Part shown: positions 51,121 to 63,433 of the stretch, piece by piece | Layout of the letters: each line of letters begins with the position of its first letter | Numbering within the stretch: the stretch's first letter is position 1 | NCBI GenBank assembly: GCA_014156375.1 | Contig: RQJH01000002.1 | Span: 1,146,331-1,210,330 of the forward strand | Length of the DNA stretch: 64,000 nucleotides | Direction: 5' to 3' | Source: Enterobacteriaceae bacterium 89 | Lineage (GTDB): Bacteria; Pseudomonadota; Gammaproteobacteria; Enterobacterales; Enterobacteriaceae | Translations under genes and position numbers: made by a program | The notes under the pieces: model-generated | What the model saw: only the letters and a program-made list of their open reading frames with translations | What the model was told of the DNA's origin: nothing | Databases searched by the model: none

Positions 51121-52497
51121 TTATGACTGAGTAACGGCCCGCTGGCGGTCGCGGCGAACCTTAAACTGCCAGCCTACCAGCAGCAGAACAATCCACGCGA
51201 AGCCGACATACAGCGAAATGCGGGTATCCGGATGCCAGCCAATCAGCACGATGATAAACACCAGGAACAGCAGGCCGACGATAGTGGTAAACACGCCGCC
51301 CGGCACTTTGAATTTCAGCGCTTTCACCTCTTCCGGCGGCAGACGACGGCGGAACGCAATCTGCGACAGCAGGATCATGATCCACACCCAGACGGTGGCG
51401 AACGTCGCCAGTGATGCAATCACCAGGAACACGTTTTCCGGCATGATGTAGTTGAGATATACCGCCAGCAGCAGCGCCACGGTCATTACCGCTACCGTTA
51501 CCCACGGCACGCCGCGACGGGAGGTTTTGGCGAAGATCTTCGGTGCACTACCCTGCTCTGCCATGCCGTGCAGCATACGGCCCACGCCGAACACGTCGGA
51601 GTTAATTGCCGACAGAGACGCAGTCAGTACCACGAAGTTAAGGATTGTTGCTGCCGCCGCAATGCCCAGATGCTGGAAAGTCAGCACGAACGGGCTGCCG
51701 TTGGTGCCCACCTGGTTCCACGGATAGATAGACATGATCACAAACAGCGTACCCACGTAGAACACCAAAATACGCATCGGCACGGAGTTAATCGCGCGCG
51801 GAATGGATTTCTCCGGGTCTTTCGCTTCACCGGCGGTAATGCCGATAATCTCGATGCCGCCGTAGGCGAACATCACCATTTGCAGCGACATCACCATACC
51901 GAGCCAACCGTTGCTGAAAAAGCCGCCGTTGCTCCACAGGTTATGGATGCCCGTCGGCTGTCCGCCGTTGCCAATCCCCCAGATGATGATGCCAAAGCCC
52001 GCCACAATCATCGCGATGATGGTCGCGACCTTGAAGAAGGAGAACCAGAACTCCAGCTCGCCGAAGACCTTCACGCTCATCAGGTTGATCGAACAGATGA
52101 TAAGCACCACGCTCAGCACCCAGATCCAGTGCGGCACGGTCGGGAACCAGACGCCCATATAGATGCCGAAAGCGGTGACATCCGCGATGGCGACGATCAG
52201 AATTTCGAAGCAGTAGGTCCAGCCGGTGATGTAGCCTGCCAGCGGGCCTAAGTTGTCCTGCGCGTAGCGCGAGAAGGAGCTGGCAGACGGGTTATGCACC
52301 GACATTTCGCCCAGTGCACGCATGATGATATACGCCGCAACGCCGCCAATGATATAGGCTAACAGGACGCTGGGACCGGCCATTTTAATGGCGTCTGCCG
52401 AGCCATAAAAAAGACCGGTGCCGATGGCCGAACCAAGGGCCATAAAACGGATGTGACGGGTACTTAGCCCGCGTTTTAGCTTGTTATCTGTTTCCAT
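51121..52497 (-). CDS. proY: Amino-acid permease ProY
   Basis: APC-superfamily transporter, 458 residues with twelve predicted spans, annotated as a cryptic proline permease in E. coli. Conserved [33 protein letters not shown]. Starts at [15 protein letters not shown]. Substrate is inferred from the family only. Confidence 0.92.
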   Translation of the reverse strand: METDNKLKRGLSTRHIRFMALGSAIGTGLFYGSADAIKMAGPSVLLAYIIGGVAAYIIMRALGEMSVHNPSASSFSRYAQDNLGPLAGYITGWTYCFEILIVAIADVTAFGIYMGVWFPTVPHWIWVLSVVLIICSINLMSVKVFGELEFWFSFFKVATIIAMIVAGFGIIIWGIGNGGQPTGIHNLWSNGGFFSNGWLGMVMSLQMVMFAYGGIEIIGITAGEAKDPEKSIPRAINSVPMRILVFYVGTLFVIMSIYPWNQVGTNGSPFVLTFQHLGIAAAATILNFVVLTASLSAINSDVFGVGRMLHGMAEQGSAPKIFAKTSRRGVPWVTVAVMTVALLLAVYLNYIMPENVFLVIASLATFATVWVWIMILLSQIAFRRRLPPEEVKALKFKVPGGVFTTIVGLLFLVFIIVLIGWHPDTRISLYVGFAWIVLLLVGWQFKVRRDRQRAVTQS

Positions 52498-52509
52498 CAA
52501 TTCCACTGC

Positions 52510-52550
52510 CTTAACAAAAAACAAAACCACGGAGCGTAAGCCCCGTGGTT
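52510..52550 (-). terminator. Terminator of brnQ
   Basis: AACCACGG (52525-52532) pairs with CCGTGGTT (52543-52550); on the minus strand a TTTTGTTTTTT tract follows. It lies between brnQ and proY. Confidence 0.85.
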
Positions 52551-52573
52551 AATTTTCACTCCTGAAACGCGAA

Positions 52574-53893
52574 TTAATGCGCGCTGGAGGTCACCTGACG
52601 GCCTGCTGCGCGATCCCAGCCGATAGCCAGTACGGTGGCCACAATGGTCGGCATCAGCCACGCCAGCCCCTGCTCTGCCAGCGGCAGGTGGGTGGTCCAG
52701 CCCGGCAGGATATCGGCAAAGGCGGAGGCTTTAATGCCGTCCAGCAGACCGAACACCAGGCTGATAAACATGGCCGGCGCAATCACGCGGGACGAATTAT
52801 GCCACCAACTGCGGGTAAAACTTAATACTACGAGTGCGATACATGGCGGATAAATCGCAGTCAGCACCGGAATCGACACCTGAATCAGATGGCTCAGGCC
52901 CAGATTGGACACCACCATCGAGAACAGACCGAGGATAAACACCAGGCTGCGATAAGAAAGTGGCAGGTACTGAGAGAAGAACTCGGCACAGGCGGTAGTC
53001 AGGCCTACAGCGGTAACCATACAAGCGATGAAGATCAGCGCCGCCAGCAGGAAGCTGCCCGCACCGCCGAAGGTATGCTGAACGTAAGCATGCAGGATAG
53101 CTGCGCCGTTAGCATTCTGATCAACCAGCGATGCGCTGTCTGAACCCAGACGGAACAAGGCTAAGTACAGCAGCGTCAGGCCAACACCGGCCATCAGGCC
53201 CGCCCAGACGGTGTAACGGGTCAGCAGACGCGCTTCCGTGACGCCACGGGAACGAGCGGCGTTAACGATAACAATACCGAATACCATCGCGCCCAGCGTA
53301 TCCATCGTCAGATAGCCGTTGACGAAACCGTTAGAGAACGGCGCGGTCTGGTAGGCATCCAGCGCGTGGCTGATAGAGCCCGCAGGCCACATCAGCGCCG
53401 CTACGGAAAGAACAATCAGCGCAATGATTTTCAGTGGAGCCAGGAAGTTGCCGACGGTATCCAGCAGTTTACCAGGATAAAGAGACACGAGGATCACCAG
53501 CGCGAAGTAGATAACGCTGTAAATCAGCAGCGGCAGCGGGCCGTCGCCGGTCAGCGGGGCAATACCCACTTCAAAAGAAACGGTGGCAGTACGCGGAGTC
53601 GCGAACAGCGGCCCGACGGCCAGATAGCAGACCACGGCCAGCAGAATACCGGCAACTTTGCCAATCGGAGTGCTGAGACTGTCCACGCCGCCGCCGACTT
53701 TCGCCAGCGCGACAATGGTCAGCACCGGCAGGCCTACTGCGGTGATCAGGAAACCGATAGCCGCGATCCAGACGTGCTCGCCTGCCTGCAAACCGACCAT
53801 TGGAGGGAAAATAATGTTGCCTGCGCCGACGAATAACGCAAAGGTCATAAAGCCCAGCGCGATGATGTCGCGTGATTTTAACTGATGGGTCAT
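52574..53893 (-). CDS. brnQ: Branched-chain amino-acid transporter BrnQ
   Basis: LIVCS-family Na+- or H+-coupled symporter for leucine, isoleucine and valine. 439 residues as in E. coli; about twelve predicted membrane spans, with [23 protein letters not shown] near the start. Confidence 0.96.
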   Translation of the reverse strand: MTHQLKSRDIIALGFMTFALFVGAGNIIFPPMVGLQAGEHVWIAAIGFLITAVGLPVLTIVALAKVGGGVDSLSTPIGKVAGILLAVVCYLAVGPLFATPRTATVSFEVGIAPLTGDGPLPLLIYSVIYFALVILVSLYPGKLLDTVGNFLAPLKIIALIVLSVAALMWPAGSISHALDAYQTAPFSNGFVNGYLTMDTLGAMVFGIVIVNAARSRGVTEARLLTRYTVWAGLMAGVGLTLLYLALFRLGSDSASLVDQNANGAAILHAYVQHTFGGAGSFLLAALIFIACMVTAVGLTTACAEFFSQYLPLSYRSLVFILGLFSMVVSNLGLSHLIQVSIPVLTAIYPPCIALVVLSFTRSWWHNSSRVIAPAMFISLVFGLLDGIKASAFADILPGWTTHLPLAEQGLAWLMPTIVATVLAIGWDRAAGRQVTSSAH

Positions 53894-54305
53894 AAACTCT
53901 ACTTACTGCCTGTGGATGTGGTGTTGGAAATCTATAATTGTCGCGCTAATCCCTGCGGAACAGAACAACGGCAATAGCGTATACATTAGTGGGAAATGCT
54001 TCCCTTTATCGCGTGGAAAGGATTGTTATTGGAATTACCACGCTAAGGCAGTCAGACTGCGACTGCAACGTGGGCAATTTAAACGCTTATAACGTTTTAA
54101 TGCAACAAGGGATCGCAAAACCAGAGGATTATAGCGAGATGGTTTTCATAAATGGCATGAATAACCAGAAATGCGAAAAACCTCTGGCTTATCATTCGAA
54201 CAAAAAAGCAACAGGCGTTTGATAATTATTCAGCGTTTCGTCAACCGGAAAGTAAAAAGGCCGGTTTACACCGGCCTCTGTCAACTCAGGCTGACAGCCC
54301 TGCTA
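53894..54305. other. Intergenic region between brnQ and phoR
   Basis: 412 bp that hold the brnQ promoter side and the phoBR terminator. A palindrome GGGAA-ATGC-TTCCC (53991-54004) lies about 100 bp upstream of brnQ, and CCAGAGG/CCTCTGG (near 54120 and 54181) can pair over about 55 bp. No gene was supported; a short open frame here has no ribosome binding site. Confidence 0.5.
54254..54277 (-). terminator. Terminator of phoBR
   Basis: AGGCCGG (54258-54264) and CCGGCCT (54271-54277), read on the minus strand, are followed by TTTTACTTT. It lies 29 bp after the phoR stop codon. Confidence 0.85.
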
Positions 54306-55601
54306 TCAGGCGCTTTTTTTGGCAATCAAACGTTCCGGCAGCAGGAAGCTGAAGCGGGTCACTTTTCCCGGAGTGCTTTCAATATCCAGGCGGCTTTCGT
54401 GATGATTAACCGCATGCTTGACGATAGCCAGCCCCAGACCGCTGCCGCCAGTCTGGCGAGAGCGCGCTTTATCGACGCGATAGAAACGCTCCGTCAGACG
54501 CGGAATATGCTCTGCGGCAATGCCCGGCCCGTTATCTTCGACGCTGAACAAAGCCCCGTGCGGTGCGTGCTGCCAGCGCACGGTGATCTCTGTCCCTTCC
54601 GGCGTATGGTTCACGGCGTTATACACCAGATTAGAAATGGCGCTGCGAAGCTGTTCTTCGCTGCCCATCACCTGCAGGGAGTTATCGATCTCAAAGTGCA
54701 GCGTATGCTTCTTCTGACTGAGGGTCTGCGCTTCGCGCTCAACCACCCGCAGCATCATCGGCACGTCGATTTTTTCGTTGAGAGCAGCATGCGGCGCGGC
54801 TTCAATTTTCGACAGGGTCAGCAGCTGTCGCACCAACCCTTCCATCCGTTGAGTCTGCTCACGCATGGTGTGCAGCGCTTTTTCACGCGGCGCGCCTTCC
54901 AGCGTTTGCTCCTGCATCATTTCCAGATAGCCCTGCAGCACAGTCAGCGGCGTGCGCAGCTCGTGGCTGACGTTGGCAAAGAAGTTGCGTCTGGCCCCTT
55001 CCAGCTGGTGCATCTGGGTAACGTCACGTGCCACCATCAACAGCTGTTTTTTGGTGTAGGGCATCATGCGGATCTCAAGATGCCGCCCGGAGTTAAGCAC
55101 CAGATTCAGCGGTTTGTTGAATTCGCGCGATTTAAAGTAGCGGGAAAATTCAGGATAGCGCAGCAGGTTAAGGATGTTTTGACCGTTATCGTCCGGCCAG
55201 CGCAGATTCAGCATCTGCTGGGCCAGGCCGTTACACCAGAACATCGATCCTTCTTCGGTGGTGAGGATCACCGCATCGGGCAGCGATTCGGCCCCGCTGC
55301 GAAAGCGTTTGATCAGGCTCCCCAGCTCACGGCGACGCTTTTTATTACGCATCTGCATCTGGTGCAGGCCGTACAGCAGGGGTTCCCAGCTGCCGCGCCC
55401 CGGCGGCGGCGTCATGCTACGGTCTACCCAAAGCCACCAGGAAAGACGCAGTAAGTTCCAGAAATGCCAGATTAACAGACCGGTGACCGCCGCCAGTAAA
55501 AACCACGGCAGGTACCCAAAAACCGCCCCCAGAATGAGGGCCGGAATACAACAGAGGATCAGCTCAAAAACCAGCCTTTTCCATGACAACCGTTCAAGCA
55601 C
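54306..55601 (-). CDS. phoR: Phosphate-regulon sensor kinase PhoR
   Basis: Membrane histidine kinase/phosphatase acting with PstSCAB and PhoU to control PhoB. 431 residues as in E. coli. Two N-terminal membrane spans, PAS domain, H-box [15 protein letters not shown]-box [10 protein letters not shown], and [10 protein letters not shown] and [12 protein letters not shown] in the ATPase. Translated from the phoB transcript, 21 bp downstream. Confidence 0.97.
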   Translation of the reverse strand: MLERLSWKRLVFELILCCIPALILGAVFGYLPWFLLAAVTGLLIWHFWNLLRLSWWLWVDRSMTPPPGRGSWEPLLYGLHQMQMRNKKRRRELGSLIKRFRSGAESLPDAVILTTEEGSMFWCNGLAQQMLNLRWPDDNGQNILNLLRYPEFSRYFKSREFNKPLNLVLNSGRHLEIRMMPYTKKQLLMVARDVTQMHQLEGARRNFFANVSHELRTPLTVLQGYLEMMQEQTLEGAPREKALHTMREQTQRMEGLVRQLLTLSKIEAAPHAALNEKIDVPMMLRVVEREAQTLSQKKHTLHFEIDNSLQVMGSEEQLRSAISNLVYNAVNHTPEGTEITVRWQHAPHGALFSVEDNGPGIAAEHIPRLTERFYRVDKARSRQTGGSGLGLAIVKHAVNHHESRLDIESTPGKVTRFSFLLPERLIAKKSA

Positions 55602-55622
55602 GGGTCACACTCCAGTCAATTA

Positions 55623-56312
55623 TCAGAAACGGGCGGAAAAACGATAACCCGTGCCGCGAACGGTTTGCACCATCCGGTCGTGACCACTGTGTTCCAGCGC
55701 TTTACGCAGGCGGCGGATATGCACATCCACCGTGCGGTCTTCTACATACACATTGGTTCCCCAGACGTTGTTCAGCAGCTGTTCGCGACTGTACACGCGC
55801 TCCGGGTGAGTCATAAAGAAGTGCAGTAGCTTAAATTCTGTAGGCCCCATGTCCAGCGGATTTTCACCGGTCATGACGCGATGCGAAGAAGGATCCAGGC
55901 TCAGGCCCTGCATTTCAATCACTTCTTCCACTGCCATTGGCGAGATGCGGCGCATCACGGCCTTGATTCGTGCCACCAGCTCCTTCGGCGAGAAAGGCTT
56001 GGTGATGTAATCATCTGCGCCAGTTTCCAGCCCGCGTACGCGGTCTTCTTCTTCCCCACGCGCCGTCAGCATCATCACCGGAATGTCGCGGGTCAACGCT
56101 TCACGCTTCAGGTGCTTGATAAACTGGATCCCCGAGCCGCCCGGCAGCATCCAGTCCAGCAGAACCAGGTCAGGCCAGGGTTCATTGAGCTGGTTCACGG
56201 CACTGTCAAAATCCTCGGCTTCTACCGGCTGGAAGCCATTTTGCTCCAGGACGAAGCACACCATCTCGCGGATCGGCGCTTCATCTTCAACGACCAGAAT
56301 ACGTCTCGCCAT
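55623..56312 (-). CDS. phoB: Phosphate-regulon response regulator PhoB
   Basis: Activates the Pho regulon in phosphate starvation. 229 residues as in E. coli. Receiver domain with phospho-acceptor Asp53 (VLLDWMLPG) and conserved Lys in ITKPFSP; OmpR-type winged helix in the C-terminal half ([16 protein letters not shown]). Starts at [11 protein letters not shown]; the leader upstream contains an ERIC element. Confidence 0.97.
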   Translation of the reverse strand: MARRILVVEDEAPIREMVCFVLEQNGFQPVEAEDFDSAVNQLNEPWPDLVLLDWMLPGGSGIQFIKHLKREALTRDIPVMMLTARGEEEDRVRGLETGADDYITKPFSPKELVARIKAVMRRISPMAVEEVIEMQGLSLDPSSHRVMTGENPLDMGPTEFKLLHFFMTHPERVYSREQLLNNVWGTNVYVEDRTVDVHIRRLRKALEHSGHDRMVQTVRGTGYRFSARF

Positions 56313-56337
56313 TATTTGTCCCGTGTTAGTTTTCCTA

Positions 56338-56446
56338 AATAGTTCAAGTTGCAGGTAGGCGGCAAGGGAGCTCATCCCCAGGAGCTTACTTTAGTAAGTG
56401 ACTGGGGTGAGTGAGTGCAGCCAACACCCCTGCAGCTTGAAATATG
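56338..56446. repeat. ERIC (IRU) element in the phoB leader
   Basis: About 108 bp of Enterobacterial Repetitive Intergenic Consensus. Inverted ends TTCAAGTTGCAGG (56343-56355) and CCTGCAGCTTGAA (56429-56441), with one mismatch, surround the core CCCCAGGAGCTTAC...GTAAGTGACTGGGG. That core is the part targeted by classic ERIC primers. It lies between the Pho box/promoter and the phoB start codon and should be transcribed as a long hairpin. Confidence 0.9.
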
Positions 56447-56479
56447 ACGGATATAGTCATGTGTATGCAATGCGGCGCT

Positions 56480-56513
56480 AGTATGCGTCAGATTTGTGAC
56501 AGATTTATGATAG
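56480..56513 (-). promoter_or_regulatory. Pho box and promoter of phoBR
   Basis: On the minus strand, CTATCAT-AAAT-CTGTCAC-AAAT (56492-56513) is a standard two-repeat Pho box. It matches the E. coli phoB promoter almost base for base as I recall. A -10-like CATACT follows (56480-56485). Phosphorylated PhoB autoactivates here. The likely start site is near 56473, giving a leader of about 160 nt. Confidence 0.85.
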
Positions 56514-56609
56514 CGATTTTTTTGATTATGACACTGAAAAGTCACTGCCATCGCCCTGTTATCATTAAATGTTTATACTGGCGTCTCGCTTTCACGCCCG
56601 GGACTGATT

Positions 56610-57812
56610 ATGCGCCTCCTGCACACCTCCGACTGGCATCTCGGCCAGAACTTTTACAGTAAAAGCCGCGCGGCCGAACATCAGGCCTTCCTCGACTGGC
56701 TGCTTGAGACTGCCGAAACGCAGCAGGTGGATGCCATTATCGTGGCGGGCGATATTTTTGATACCGGTTCGCCGCCGAGCTACGCTCGCGAGCTGTACAA
56801 CCGTTTTGTCGTTAAACTCCAGCAAACGGGCTGCCAGTTAGTAGTGCTGGCGGGCAATCACGATTCGGTGTCCACGCTCAATGAATCCCGCGATATTCTG
56901 GCCTTTCTGAACACCCTGGTGGTCGCGGGCAGCGGCACACCGCCGTGCGTGCTGAAGCGCCGTGACGGTACTCCGGGCGCGATCCTTTGCCCGGTGCCAT
57001 TCCTGCGCCCGCGTGATGTGATCGTCAGTCAGGCCGGTGCCTCGGCGGGTGAAAAGCAGCAGCATTTATTACAGGCCATTACCGACTATTATCAGCAGCA
57101 GTATCAGCAGGCCTGCGAGCTACGCGGCGAACGCCCGTTACCCATCGTCGCCAGCGGTCATCTGACCACCGTCGGGGCCAGCAAAAGTGACGCGGTACGT
57201 GACATTTATATCGGTACCCTCGACGCCTTCCCGGCGCAAAACTTCCCGCCAGCGGACTACATCGCCCTTGGACATATTCATCGTGCGCAGAAAATTGGCG
57301 GTACGGAGCATATTCGCTACTGCGGCTCCCCAATCTCGCTGAGCTTTGATGAAACCGGCAAAGCGAAAAGTGTCAATCTGGTGACCTTCAGCGAGGGAAA
57401 ACTAACAGAAGTCACCCCGCTGGACGTCCCGGTCACTCAGCCACTGGCCGTGCTGAAGGGAGATTTCGGCAGCATCAGCACTCAGCTTGAACAGTGGCGA
57501 GAAGCCGATAGCGAAACGCCAGTCTGGCTGGATATTGAAATTACCAGCGACGAATACCTGCACGATATTCAGCGCAAAATCCAGGCGCTGACCGACGGTC
57601 TGCCGGTCGAAGTGCTGCTGGTGCGCCGCAGCCGCGAACAGCGTGAACGAATTATGGCTAGCGAGCAGCGTGAAACCCTGAGCGAACTGAAGGTGGAAGA
57701 CGTTTTTGAGCGTCGACTGGCGCTGGAAACTCTGGAAGAGCCGCAGCAGCAGCGGCTGCATCAGCTGTTCAGCGAAACGCTCAGCGCCCTTTCCGAAGAG
57801 GAACAGCCATGA
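56610..57812 (+). CDS. sbcD: DNA double-strand nuclease subunit SbcD
   Basis: Mre11-type metallophosphoesterase of the SbcCD complex that cuts hairpins and blocked ends. 400 residues as in E. coli. Phosphoesterase motifs [33 protein letters not shown] and GHIHRAQ. Its stop overlaps the sbcC start (ATGA, 57809-57812). Divergent from phoB. Confidence 0.97.
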   Translation: MRLLHTSDWHLGQNFYSKSRAAEHQAFLDWLLETAETQQVDAIIVAGDIFDTGSPPSYARELYNRFVVKLQQTGCQLVVLAGNHDSVSTLNESRDILAFLNTLVVAGSGTPPCVLKRRDGTPGAILCPVPFLRPRDVIVSQAGASAGEKQQHLLQAITDYYQQQYQQACELRGERPLPIVASGHLTTVGASKSDAVRDIYIGTLDAFPAQNFPPADYIALGHIHRAQKIGGTEHIRYCGSPISLSFDETGKAKSVNLVTFSEGKLTEVTPLDVPVTQPLAVLKGDFGSISTQLEQWREADSETPVWLDIEITSDEYLHDIQRKIQALTDGLPVEVLLVRRSREQRERIMASEQRETLSELKVEDVFERRLALETLEEPQQQRLHQLFSETLSALSEEEQP

Positions 57813-60800
57813 AAATTTTAAGCCTGCGGCTGAAAAACCTGAACTCGCTGAAGGGTGAGTGGAAAATCGATTTCACCAGCGAGCCCTTTGCCAGCAACGG
57901 TCTGTTTGCCATTACCGGGCCTACGGGAGCGGGAAAAACCACTCTTCTGGACGCCATCTGCCTGGCCCTGTATCACGAAACGCCGCGCCTCAGCACCCTG
58001 TCACAATCGCAAAATGATCTGATGACCCGCGATACCGCCGAATGTCTGGCGGAAGTCGAGTTTGAGGTCAAAGGCGTGGCCTATCGCGCTTTCTGGAGCC
58101 AGAACCGGGCGCGAAATCAGCCCGACGGCAACCTCCAGGCTCCTCGCGTGGAGCTGGCACGCTGCGACAACGGTGAAATCCTTGCCGAAAAGGTGAAAGA
58201 AAAGCTGGAGCTGACCGCCTCGCTGACCGGGCTGGACTACGGGCGCTTCACCCGTTCGATGATGCTGTCGCAGGGCCAGTTTGCCGCTTTTCTCAATGCC
58301 AAACCGAAAGAGCGTGCGGAGCTGCTGGAAGAGCTGACCGGAACGGAAATCTACGGCCAGATTTCGGCGATGGTGTTTGAGAAACATAAAGAAGCGAAAA
58401 CCGCGCTGGAGAAACTGCAGGCCCAGGCCTCCGGAATGATATTACTCAGCGACGAGCAGCAGCAGGCGCTGCAGCAGCGTTTGCAGGTACTTACTGACGA
58501 AGAACAACGCCAGCAGCAGGAGCAGCTTCGCGCTCAGGGCTGGCAGCAGTGGCTGCTGCGCGAAAAGGAAATGCAGGAGGCAGAAATCCGCAGCCAGTCG
58601 GCGCTGACAACGGCGCAGCAGGCGCTGAATGACGCTCAGCCGCAGCTTGCGGCCCTGGCGCTGGCACATCCTGCCGATAAGCTTCGTCCGCTTTGGGTTC
58701 GCTTACAGGATCAGCAGTCCGCGCTGGCCCAAACTCATCAGCAGGCCGAAGAAGTAAATACTCGCTTACAGCGTCAACTGGCGCTGCGCGGGCGTCTGCG
58801 TCTGAGCGCAGATGCGCAGTTTGAGCAGATCAATGCAAAGCAGAAAACACTCAGCGAGTGGCTGGCCGCAAACGGGCATTTTCGTCTTCTGGGGCAGGAA
58901 CTCGCAGGATGGCGCGCGGCTTTCACTCAGCAGGCGCGCGATACCACACAGTTACAAACGCTGGCACAGCGTGAAGCAGAACTGACACGGCAGCTGCAAG
59001 CGCTGCCTGCCACCAGCCTGACGCTCAACGAAGCCGGAGTCAGCGAGGCTCTGGAGCAGCACGCCGCTGCACGGCCTTTACGCCAACAGCTCAATACCTT
59101 ACAGAGCCGTTTTCAGCCGCTGAATAAGCGTCGCCAACAGCTTAAACCGCTGCTGGAACAGCGTCAGCTGGAACTGGAGAAAGGCGAAGCCGAACTGGCC
59201 CAGCGTCGCCTGCGCTATAAAGAGAAGCAGCAGCAGTTTATCGATGTGCGAACCCTGTGCGAGCAGGAAAAAGTCATCAATGGGCTGAAGGAAGAGCGCG
59301 ATCGTCTGCAACAAGGCAGCCCGTGCCCGCTGTGCGGATCCACGGAACACCCGGCGGTGGAGGCTTATCAGGCGCTGAAACCCGGCGTGAATGAAGCGCG
59401 CCGCGACCAGCTTGAAAAAGAAGTGATGCAGCTGAGAGAGGCCGGAGCCGCGCTGCGCGCTCAGCTTGATACCCAGATGAAGCAGCAGCAGGCAGAACAG
59501 AGCGAGCTGCTGTCGATCACCGAACAGGAGCAAGCGCTCACCTCACAGTGGCAAAGCACCGTAGCAGGCCTGCAAATCACCCTGACCCCGGACGACGATA
59601 TCAGCGGCTGGCTGAACGAACAGGAAACCCGGGAGCAGCAGCTTTATCAGCAGCGCCAGCGCCTTAACCTGCAAAAGCAGCAGCAGGAAACCTCAACTCA
59701 GCGCACGGCGCTCGAAGAGGAGATCCGCGCACGCCAGCAAGGATTTGCGCAGACGTTAAACGCCTTCAGTCTGACAGCCCCTGCTACCGGCGAAGAAGCC
59801 GCATGGCTTGCCGCGCGCGAAGCAGAATATCAGCAATGGCAGTCGCAAACGGAGCAGCTGCAGAGCGTTCAGCAGCAGCTCACTCAGCTTCAACCTTTGC
59901 TGGATACTCTTCCTGTGGTAGCACTGACCGATGAATTTACTCCAGTGGCGCTTGAAGGCTGGCAGCAGCTGCATCACGACTGTGTTGCGCTGCAAAGCCA
60001 GTGGCAGACGCTGCAACAACAGAAAGCACAGGCGGAAAAAACCTGTGAGGCCGCCAGCACGGAATTTGAAAGCGCACTCGCCGCCAGCCAGTTTACCGAC
60101 CGACAGGCGTTTCAGGCAGCCCTGCTGGATGAACAAACCCGGCAAAATCTGGAGCAGTTGAAACAGCGGCTGGAAAGCCAGCTTCAGCAACAGCAGGCGC
60201 TGGCGGCTCAGGCCCGGACAACGCTTGCCGCTCACCGCCAGCAGCGCCCCGACGATCTGCCGGAGACATTGAATAACGAGCAGCTGCAACCCCAGCTTGC
60301 GGAGATTGCCCGCCAGCTGCGTGAAAACAGCGCCGCGCAGGGCGAAATTCGCCAGCAGCAGAAACAGGATGCGGAAAATCGCCAGCAGCAGCAGGCGCTG
60401 ATGACGCAAATCACCGAAGCCACGCAAACGATGGAGGACTGGGGCTGGCTGAACGCCCTGATCGGTTCGAAAGAGGGAGATAAATTCCGCAAATTTGCTC
60501 AGGGGCTGACGCTGGACAATCTTGTGTGGCTGGCGAATGAACAGCTGAGCCGCCTGCACGGGCGCTATCTGCTGAAACGAAAAGCCAGTGAGGCGCTTGA
60601 GCTGGAAGTCGTGGACACCTGGCAGGCCGACGCGGTGCGTGATACGCGCACCCTTTCCGGCGGCGAAAGTTTCCTGGTTAGCCTGGCGCTGGCGCTGGCG
60701 TTGTCAGACCTGGTCAGCCATAAAACGCGCATCGATTCGCTGTTCCTGGATGAGGGTTTCGGCACGCTCGACAGCGAGACGCTGGACACCGCGCTGGATG

Positions 60801-60949
60801 CGCTCGATGCGCTGAACGCCAGCGGCAAAGTGATTGGTGTCATCAGCCATGTGGAAGCGATGAAAGAGCGTATTCCGGTGCAGATTAAGGTGAAGAAAAT
60901 CAACGGGCTGGGCTATAGCCGGTTGGATAAGGTGTTTGCGGTGGAGTAA
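57809..60949 (+). CDS. sbcC: DNA double-strand nuclease ATPase subunit SbcC
   Basis: Rad50-type SMC-like ATPase partner of SbcD, 1046 residues (E. coli 1048). Walker [10 protein letters not shown] near residue 40, very long Gln-rich coiled coil, zinc hook [10 protein letters not shown] at about residue 508, and C-terminal [19 protein letters not shown] and [11 protein letters not shown]. Translationally coupled to sbcD by a 4-base overlap. Confidence 0.97.
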   Translation: MKILSLRLKNLNSLKGEWKIDFTSEPFASNGLFAITGPTGAGKTTLLDAICLALYHETPRLSTLSQSQNDLMTRDTAECLAEVEFEVKGVAYRAFWSQNRARNQPDGNLQAPRVELARCDNGEILAEKVKEKLELTASLTGLDYGRFTRSMMLSQGQFAAFLNAKPKERAELLEELTGTEIYGQISAMVFEKHKEAKTALEKLQAQASGMILLSDEQQQALQQRLQVLTDEEQRQQQEQLRAQGWQQWLLREKEMQEAEIRSQSALTTAQQALNDAQPQLAALALAHPADKLRPLWVRLQDQQSALAQTHQQAEEVNTRLQRQLALRGRLRLSADAQFEQINAKQKTLSEWLAANGHFRLLGQELAGWRAAFTQQARDTTQLQTLAQREAELTRQLQALPATSLTLNEAGVSEALEQHAAARPLRQQLNTLQSRFQPLNKRRQQLKPLLEQRQLELEKGEAELAQRRLRYKEKQQQFIDVRTLCEQEKVINGLKEERDRLQQGSPCPLCGSTEHPAVEAYQALKPGVNEARRDQLEKEVMQLREAGAALRAQLDTQMKQQQAEQSELLSITEQEQALTSQWQSTVAGLQITLTPDDDISGWLNEQETREQQLYQQRQRLNLQKQQQETSTQRTALEEEIRARQQGFAQTLNAFSLTAPATGEEAAWLAAREAEYQQWQSQTEQLQSVQQQLTQLQPLLDTLPVVALTDEFTPVALEGWQQLHHDCVALQSQWQTLQQQKAQAEKTCEAASTEFESALAASQFTDRQAFQAALLDEQTRQNLEQLKQRLESQLQQQQALAAQARTTLAAHRQQRPDDLPETLNNEQLQPQLAEIARQLRENSAAQGEIRQQQKQDAENRQQQQALMTQITEATQTMEDWGWLNALIGSKEGDKFRKFAQGLTLDNLVWLANEQLSRLHGRYLLKRKASEALELEVVDTWQADAVRDTRTLSGGESFLVSLALALALSDLVSHKTRIDSLFLDEGFGTLDSETLDTALDALDALNASGKVIGVISHVEAMKERIPVQIKVKKINGLGYSRLDKVFAVE

Positions 60950-60974
60950 TTTTTCACGGGGAGATTTGTGCGCT

Positions 60975-61111
60975 CTGCTCCCCCTCTCCCCGACCCTCTC
61001 CCTGAATGGAGAGGGAGAAAAACAGCACAAGCTCGCACGTTCGAGAGAGGGAGAAAATCAAAACTGGCTCGATCGGTTCCCTCTCCCTGTGGGAGAGGGT
61101 TAGGGAGAGGG
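60975..61111. repeat. CT-rich palindromic repeat between sbcC and mak
   Basis: Two to three CCCTCTCCC/GGGAGAGGG hairpins. The 45-bp part 61067-61111 matches 2922-2966 except for about three bases. It lies between the convergent sbcC and mak genes, as the first copy lies between convergent ybaM and mscK. Confidence 0.85.
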
Positions 61112-61122
61112 CAAACTCAGGT

Positions 61123-62028
61123 TTACAAAGGCCACAACCACGCCGCACCGCGAACGCCGCTGGAATCCCCGTGCACCGCTTTGCGGATCGGCGTTTCACA
61201 CTCCCCGCCGAAAACAAATTTCTTCACCAGGCCCGGCACGGTCTTATACAGCCGTTCAACGTTGCTCATTCCCCCGCCCAGCACAATCACGTCCGGATCG
61301 AGAATATTCACCACGTGCGCCAGCGATTTCGCCAGCCGTAGTTCGTAGCGGCTTAGCGCCAGCTCGGCGACGGCATCCTGTTCTTCCACCAGACGCATAA
61401 TCTCACTGCCTTTGAGCGGCTGTCCGCTCAGGCGGTGATAGTCGGTGGCAAATCCGGTGCCGGAAATAAAGGTTTCAATACAGCCCTGTTTGCCGCAATA
61501 GCACGGAACCTCCGCGCGATAGCGCAGCTCGTCTTCGTCCATCCACGGCAGCGGATTATGCCCCCACTCGCCAGCTGTACCGTTACCGCCAATGTGAGCC
61601 CTGCCGTTTAGCGCAACGCCTGCGCCGCAGCCTGTGCCGATAATCACCGCGAACACGGTTTGCGCCCCGGCAGCCGCGCCGTCGATGGCTTCGGAAACGG
61701 CAAGACAGTTGGCATCGTTTGCCAGCCGCACTTCGCGATTCAGACGCTTGCTCAGATCCTTATCGAACGGCTGCCCGTTGAGCCAGGTGGAGTTAGCATT
61801 TTTCACCACCCCGGTATAGGGCGAAATCGAACCCGGGATCCCCATCCCGACCGTGCCACTCTGCCCCGTTTCCTTTTCCGCCATCTCCACCAGCGTGGCG
61901 ATAGTTTCTATCGTCTGATGGTAGTCGTCGCGCGGTGTCGGCAGGCGATGACGAAATAATTGTTGCCCCTGATCGCTAAGAGCAATGACCTCTGTTTTAG
62001 TACCGCCCAGATCGATTCCTATACGCAC
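61123..62028 (-). CDS. mak: Fructokinase Mak (ROK family)
   Basis: Phosphorylates fructose (and mannose weakly) in the cytosol. 301 residues (E. coli 302). ROK signature with [35 protein letters not shown], and the zinc site [10 protein letters not shown]...[15 protein letters not shown]. Starts at GTG 62028 with GGGAGG 5 bp upstream; longer open frame upstream overlaps the rdgC promoter side. In E. coli also a GTG/short start is used as I recall. Confidence 0.95.
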   Translation of the reverse strand: MRIGIDLGGTKTEVIALSDQGQQLFRHRLPTPRDDYHQTIETIATLVEMAEKETGQSGTVGMGIPGSISPYTGVVKNANSTWLNGQPFDKDLSKRLNREVRLANDANCLAVSEAIDGAAAGAQTVFAVIIGTGCGAGVALNGRAHIGGNGTAGEWGHNPLPWMDEDELRYRAEVPCYCGKQGCIETFISGTGFATDYHRLSGQPLKGSEIMRLVEEQDAVAELALSRYELRLAKSLAHVVNILDPDVIVLGGGMSNVERLYKTVPGLVKKFVFGGECETPIRKAVHGDSSGVRGAAWLWPL

Positions 62029-62122
62029 ACCAGCCTCCCCGGCTCCTGATTTATCAATGCAAGCATAGCGACAATTCGCTATCATGCGCGCTGGATTTAA
62101 CGACAAAGCCGTGGAAATTATC

Positions 62123-63034
62123 ATGCTGTGGTTCAAAAATTTAATGGTTTACCGTCTTAGCCGCGACATTTCTTTGCGTGCTGACGAGATGGAAAAACAG
62201 TTGGCCTCGCTGGCGTTTACCCCCTGCGGCAGCCAGGATATGGCAAAAACCGGCTGGGTGTCGCCAATGGGCTCACACAGCGATGCTTTCACTCATGAAG
62301 CTAACGGTCAGATCCTGCTTTGCGCCCGCAAAGAAGAGAAAATTCTGCCGTCTCCGGTGATCAAACAGGCGCTGGAAGCCAAGATCCTCAAGCTTGAAGC
62401 CGATCAGGGCCGCAAGCTGAAAAAAACCGAAAAAGATTCGCTGAAAGACGAAGTGCTGCACTCGCTGCTGCCGCGTGCTTTCAGCCGCTTCAGCCAGACC
62501 ATGCTGTGGATCGACACGGTCAACGGCCTGATCATGGTCGACTGCGCCAGTGCCAAGAAAGGCGAAGATACTCTGGCGCTGCTGCGTAAAACGCTGGGCT
62601 CGCTGCCGGTGGTTCCGCTGGCGCTGGAAAATCCAATCGAGCTGACGCTGACTGAGTGGGTTCGTTCCGGCAACGTGGCACAGGGCTTCCAGCTGCTGGA
62701 CGAAGCTGAACTGAAAGCGATCCTCGAAGATGGCGGCGTGATCCGCGCCAAGAAGCAGGATCTGGTCAGCGATGAGATCGCGGTTCACATTGAAGCCGGA
62801 AAAGTCGTGACCAAGCTGGCGCTGGACTGGCAGCAGCGCATTCAGTTTATGATCTGCGACGATGCGTCAATTAAGCGTCTGAAGTTCTGCGATGAACTGC
62901 GCGATCAGAATGAAGATATTGAGCGTGAGAATTACGATCAGCGTTTCGATGCTGATTTCATCCTGATGACCGGTGAACTGGCGGCGCTGATTGCCAGTCT
63001 GGTGGAAGGTCTGGGCGGCGAAGCCCAGCGCTAA
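62123..63034 (+). CDS. rdgC: Recombination-associated protein RdgC
   Basis: Ring-shaped DNA-binding protein that restrains RecA. 303 residues as in E. coli, starting [12 protein letters not shown]. Conserved [25 protein letters not shown] and [15 protein letters not shown] near the end. Divergent from mak. Confidence 0.96.
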   Translation: MLWFKNLMVYRLSRDISLRADEMEKQLASLAFTPCGSQDMAKTGWVSPMGSHSDAFTHEANGQILLCARKEEKILPSPVIKQALEAKILKLEADQGRKLKKTEKDSLKDEVLHSLLPRAFSRFSQTMLWIDTVNGLIMVDCASAKKGEDTLALLRKTLGSLPVVPLALENPIELTLTEWVRSGNVAQGFQLLDEAELKAILEDGGVIRAKKQDLVSDEIAVHIEAGKVVTKLALDWQQRIQFMICDDASIKRLKFCDELRDQNEDIERENYDQRFDADFILMTGELAALIASLVEGLGGEAQR

Positions 63035-63045
63035 AGCTGAAAGAA

Positions 63046-63133
63046 CTGCCCGGTGGCGCAGGCTTACCGGGCCTACAAAAGCATCATGAATCGTTGATGT
63101 TGTAGGTCCGGCAAGCAAAGGCGCCGCCGGGAA
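63046..63133. repeat. BIME: paired REP elements between rdgC and ppnP
   Basis: Facing REPs: GCCCGGTGGCGCAGGCTTACCGGGCCTAC and GTAGGTCCGGCAAGC...GCGCCGCCGGG with a 24-bp spacer. It is very similar to the copy after tsx. Confidence 0.88.
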
Positions 63134-63139
63134 TTGTTT

Positions 63140-63433
63140 TTATTTATCAGCAAGATAACGGCAAAGATAAGAGGTTGGCTCTGCCACCTGCAGATAGAAT
63201 TCGCTGTGCCCCGGCACGTGGAAACTCTGGCCTGCAGTGTAGGTTTTCCATTCGGTTTCACCCGTTAACAGCACGTGCAGCGCACCGCTGACGACCGTCA
63301 TCTCTTCAGGCTGTGCGGTGCCAAATGTGTATTCGCCTTCCGCCATCACGCCTACGCTGGCGCGACCAGTGCTGCTGCTGGTAAATCCAATGGACTTCAC
63401 TTTCCCGTCAAAATATTCATTACTCTGAAGCAT
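63140..63433 (-). CDS. ppnP: Pyrimidine/purine nucleoside phosphorylase
   Basis: Small cupin-fold phosphorylase that cleaves nucleosides with phosphate. 97 residues; E. coli PpnP (YaiE) has 94 and ends at ...CRYL, so ADK is an extra C-terminal tail here. Conserved [17 protein letters not shown] and [23 protein letters not shown]. Convergent with rdgC. Confidence 0.94.
   Translation of the reverse strand: MLQSNEYFDGKVKSIGFTSSSTGRASVGVMAEGEYTFGTAQPEEMTVVSGALHVLLTGETEWKTYTAGQSFHVPGHSEFYLQVAEPTSYLCRYLADK

Noticed and set aside
53989-54222. 77-codon open frame between brnQ and phoR
   Set aside because: Starts at GTG without a Shine-Dalgarno sequence, has no recognisable domain and lies in a region that is non-coding in E. 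coli.
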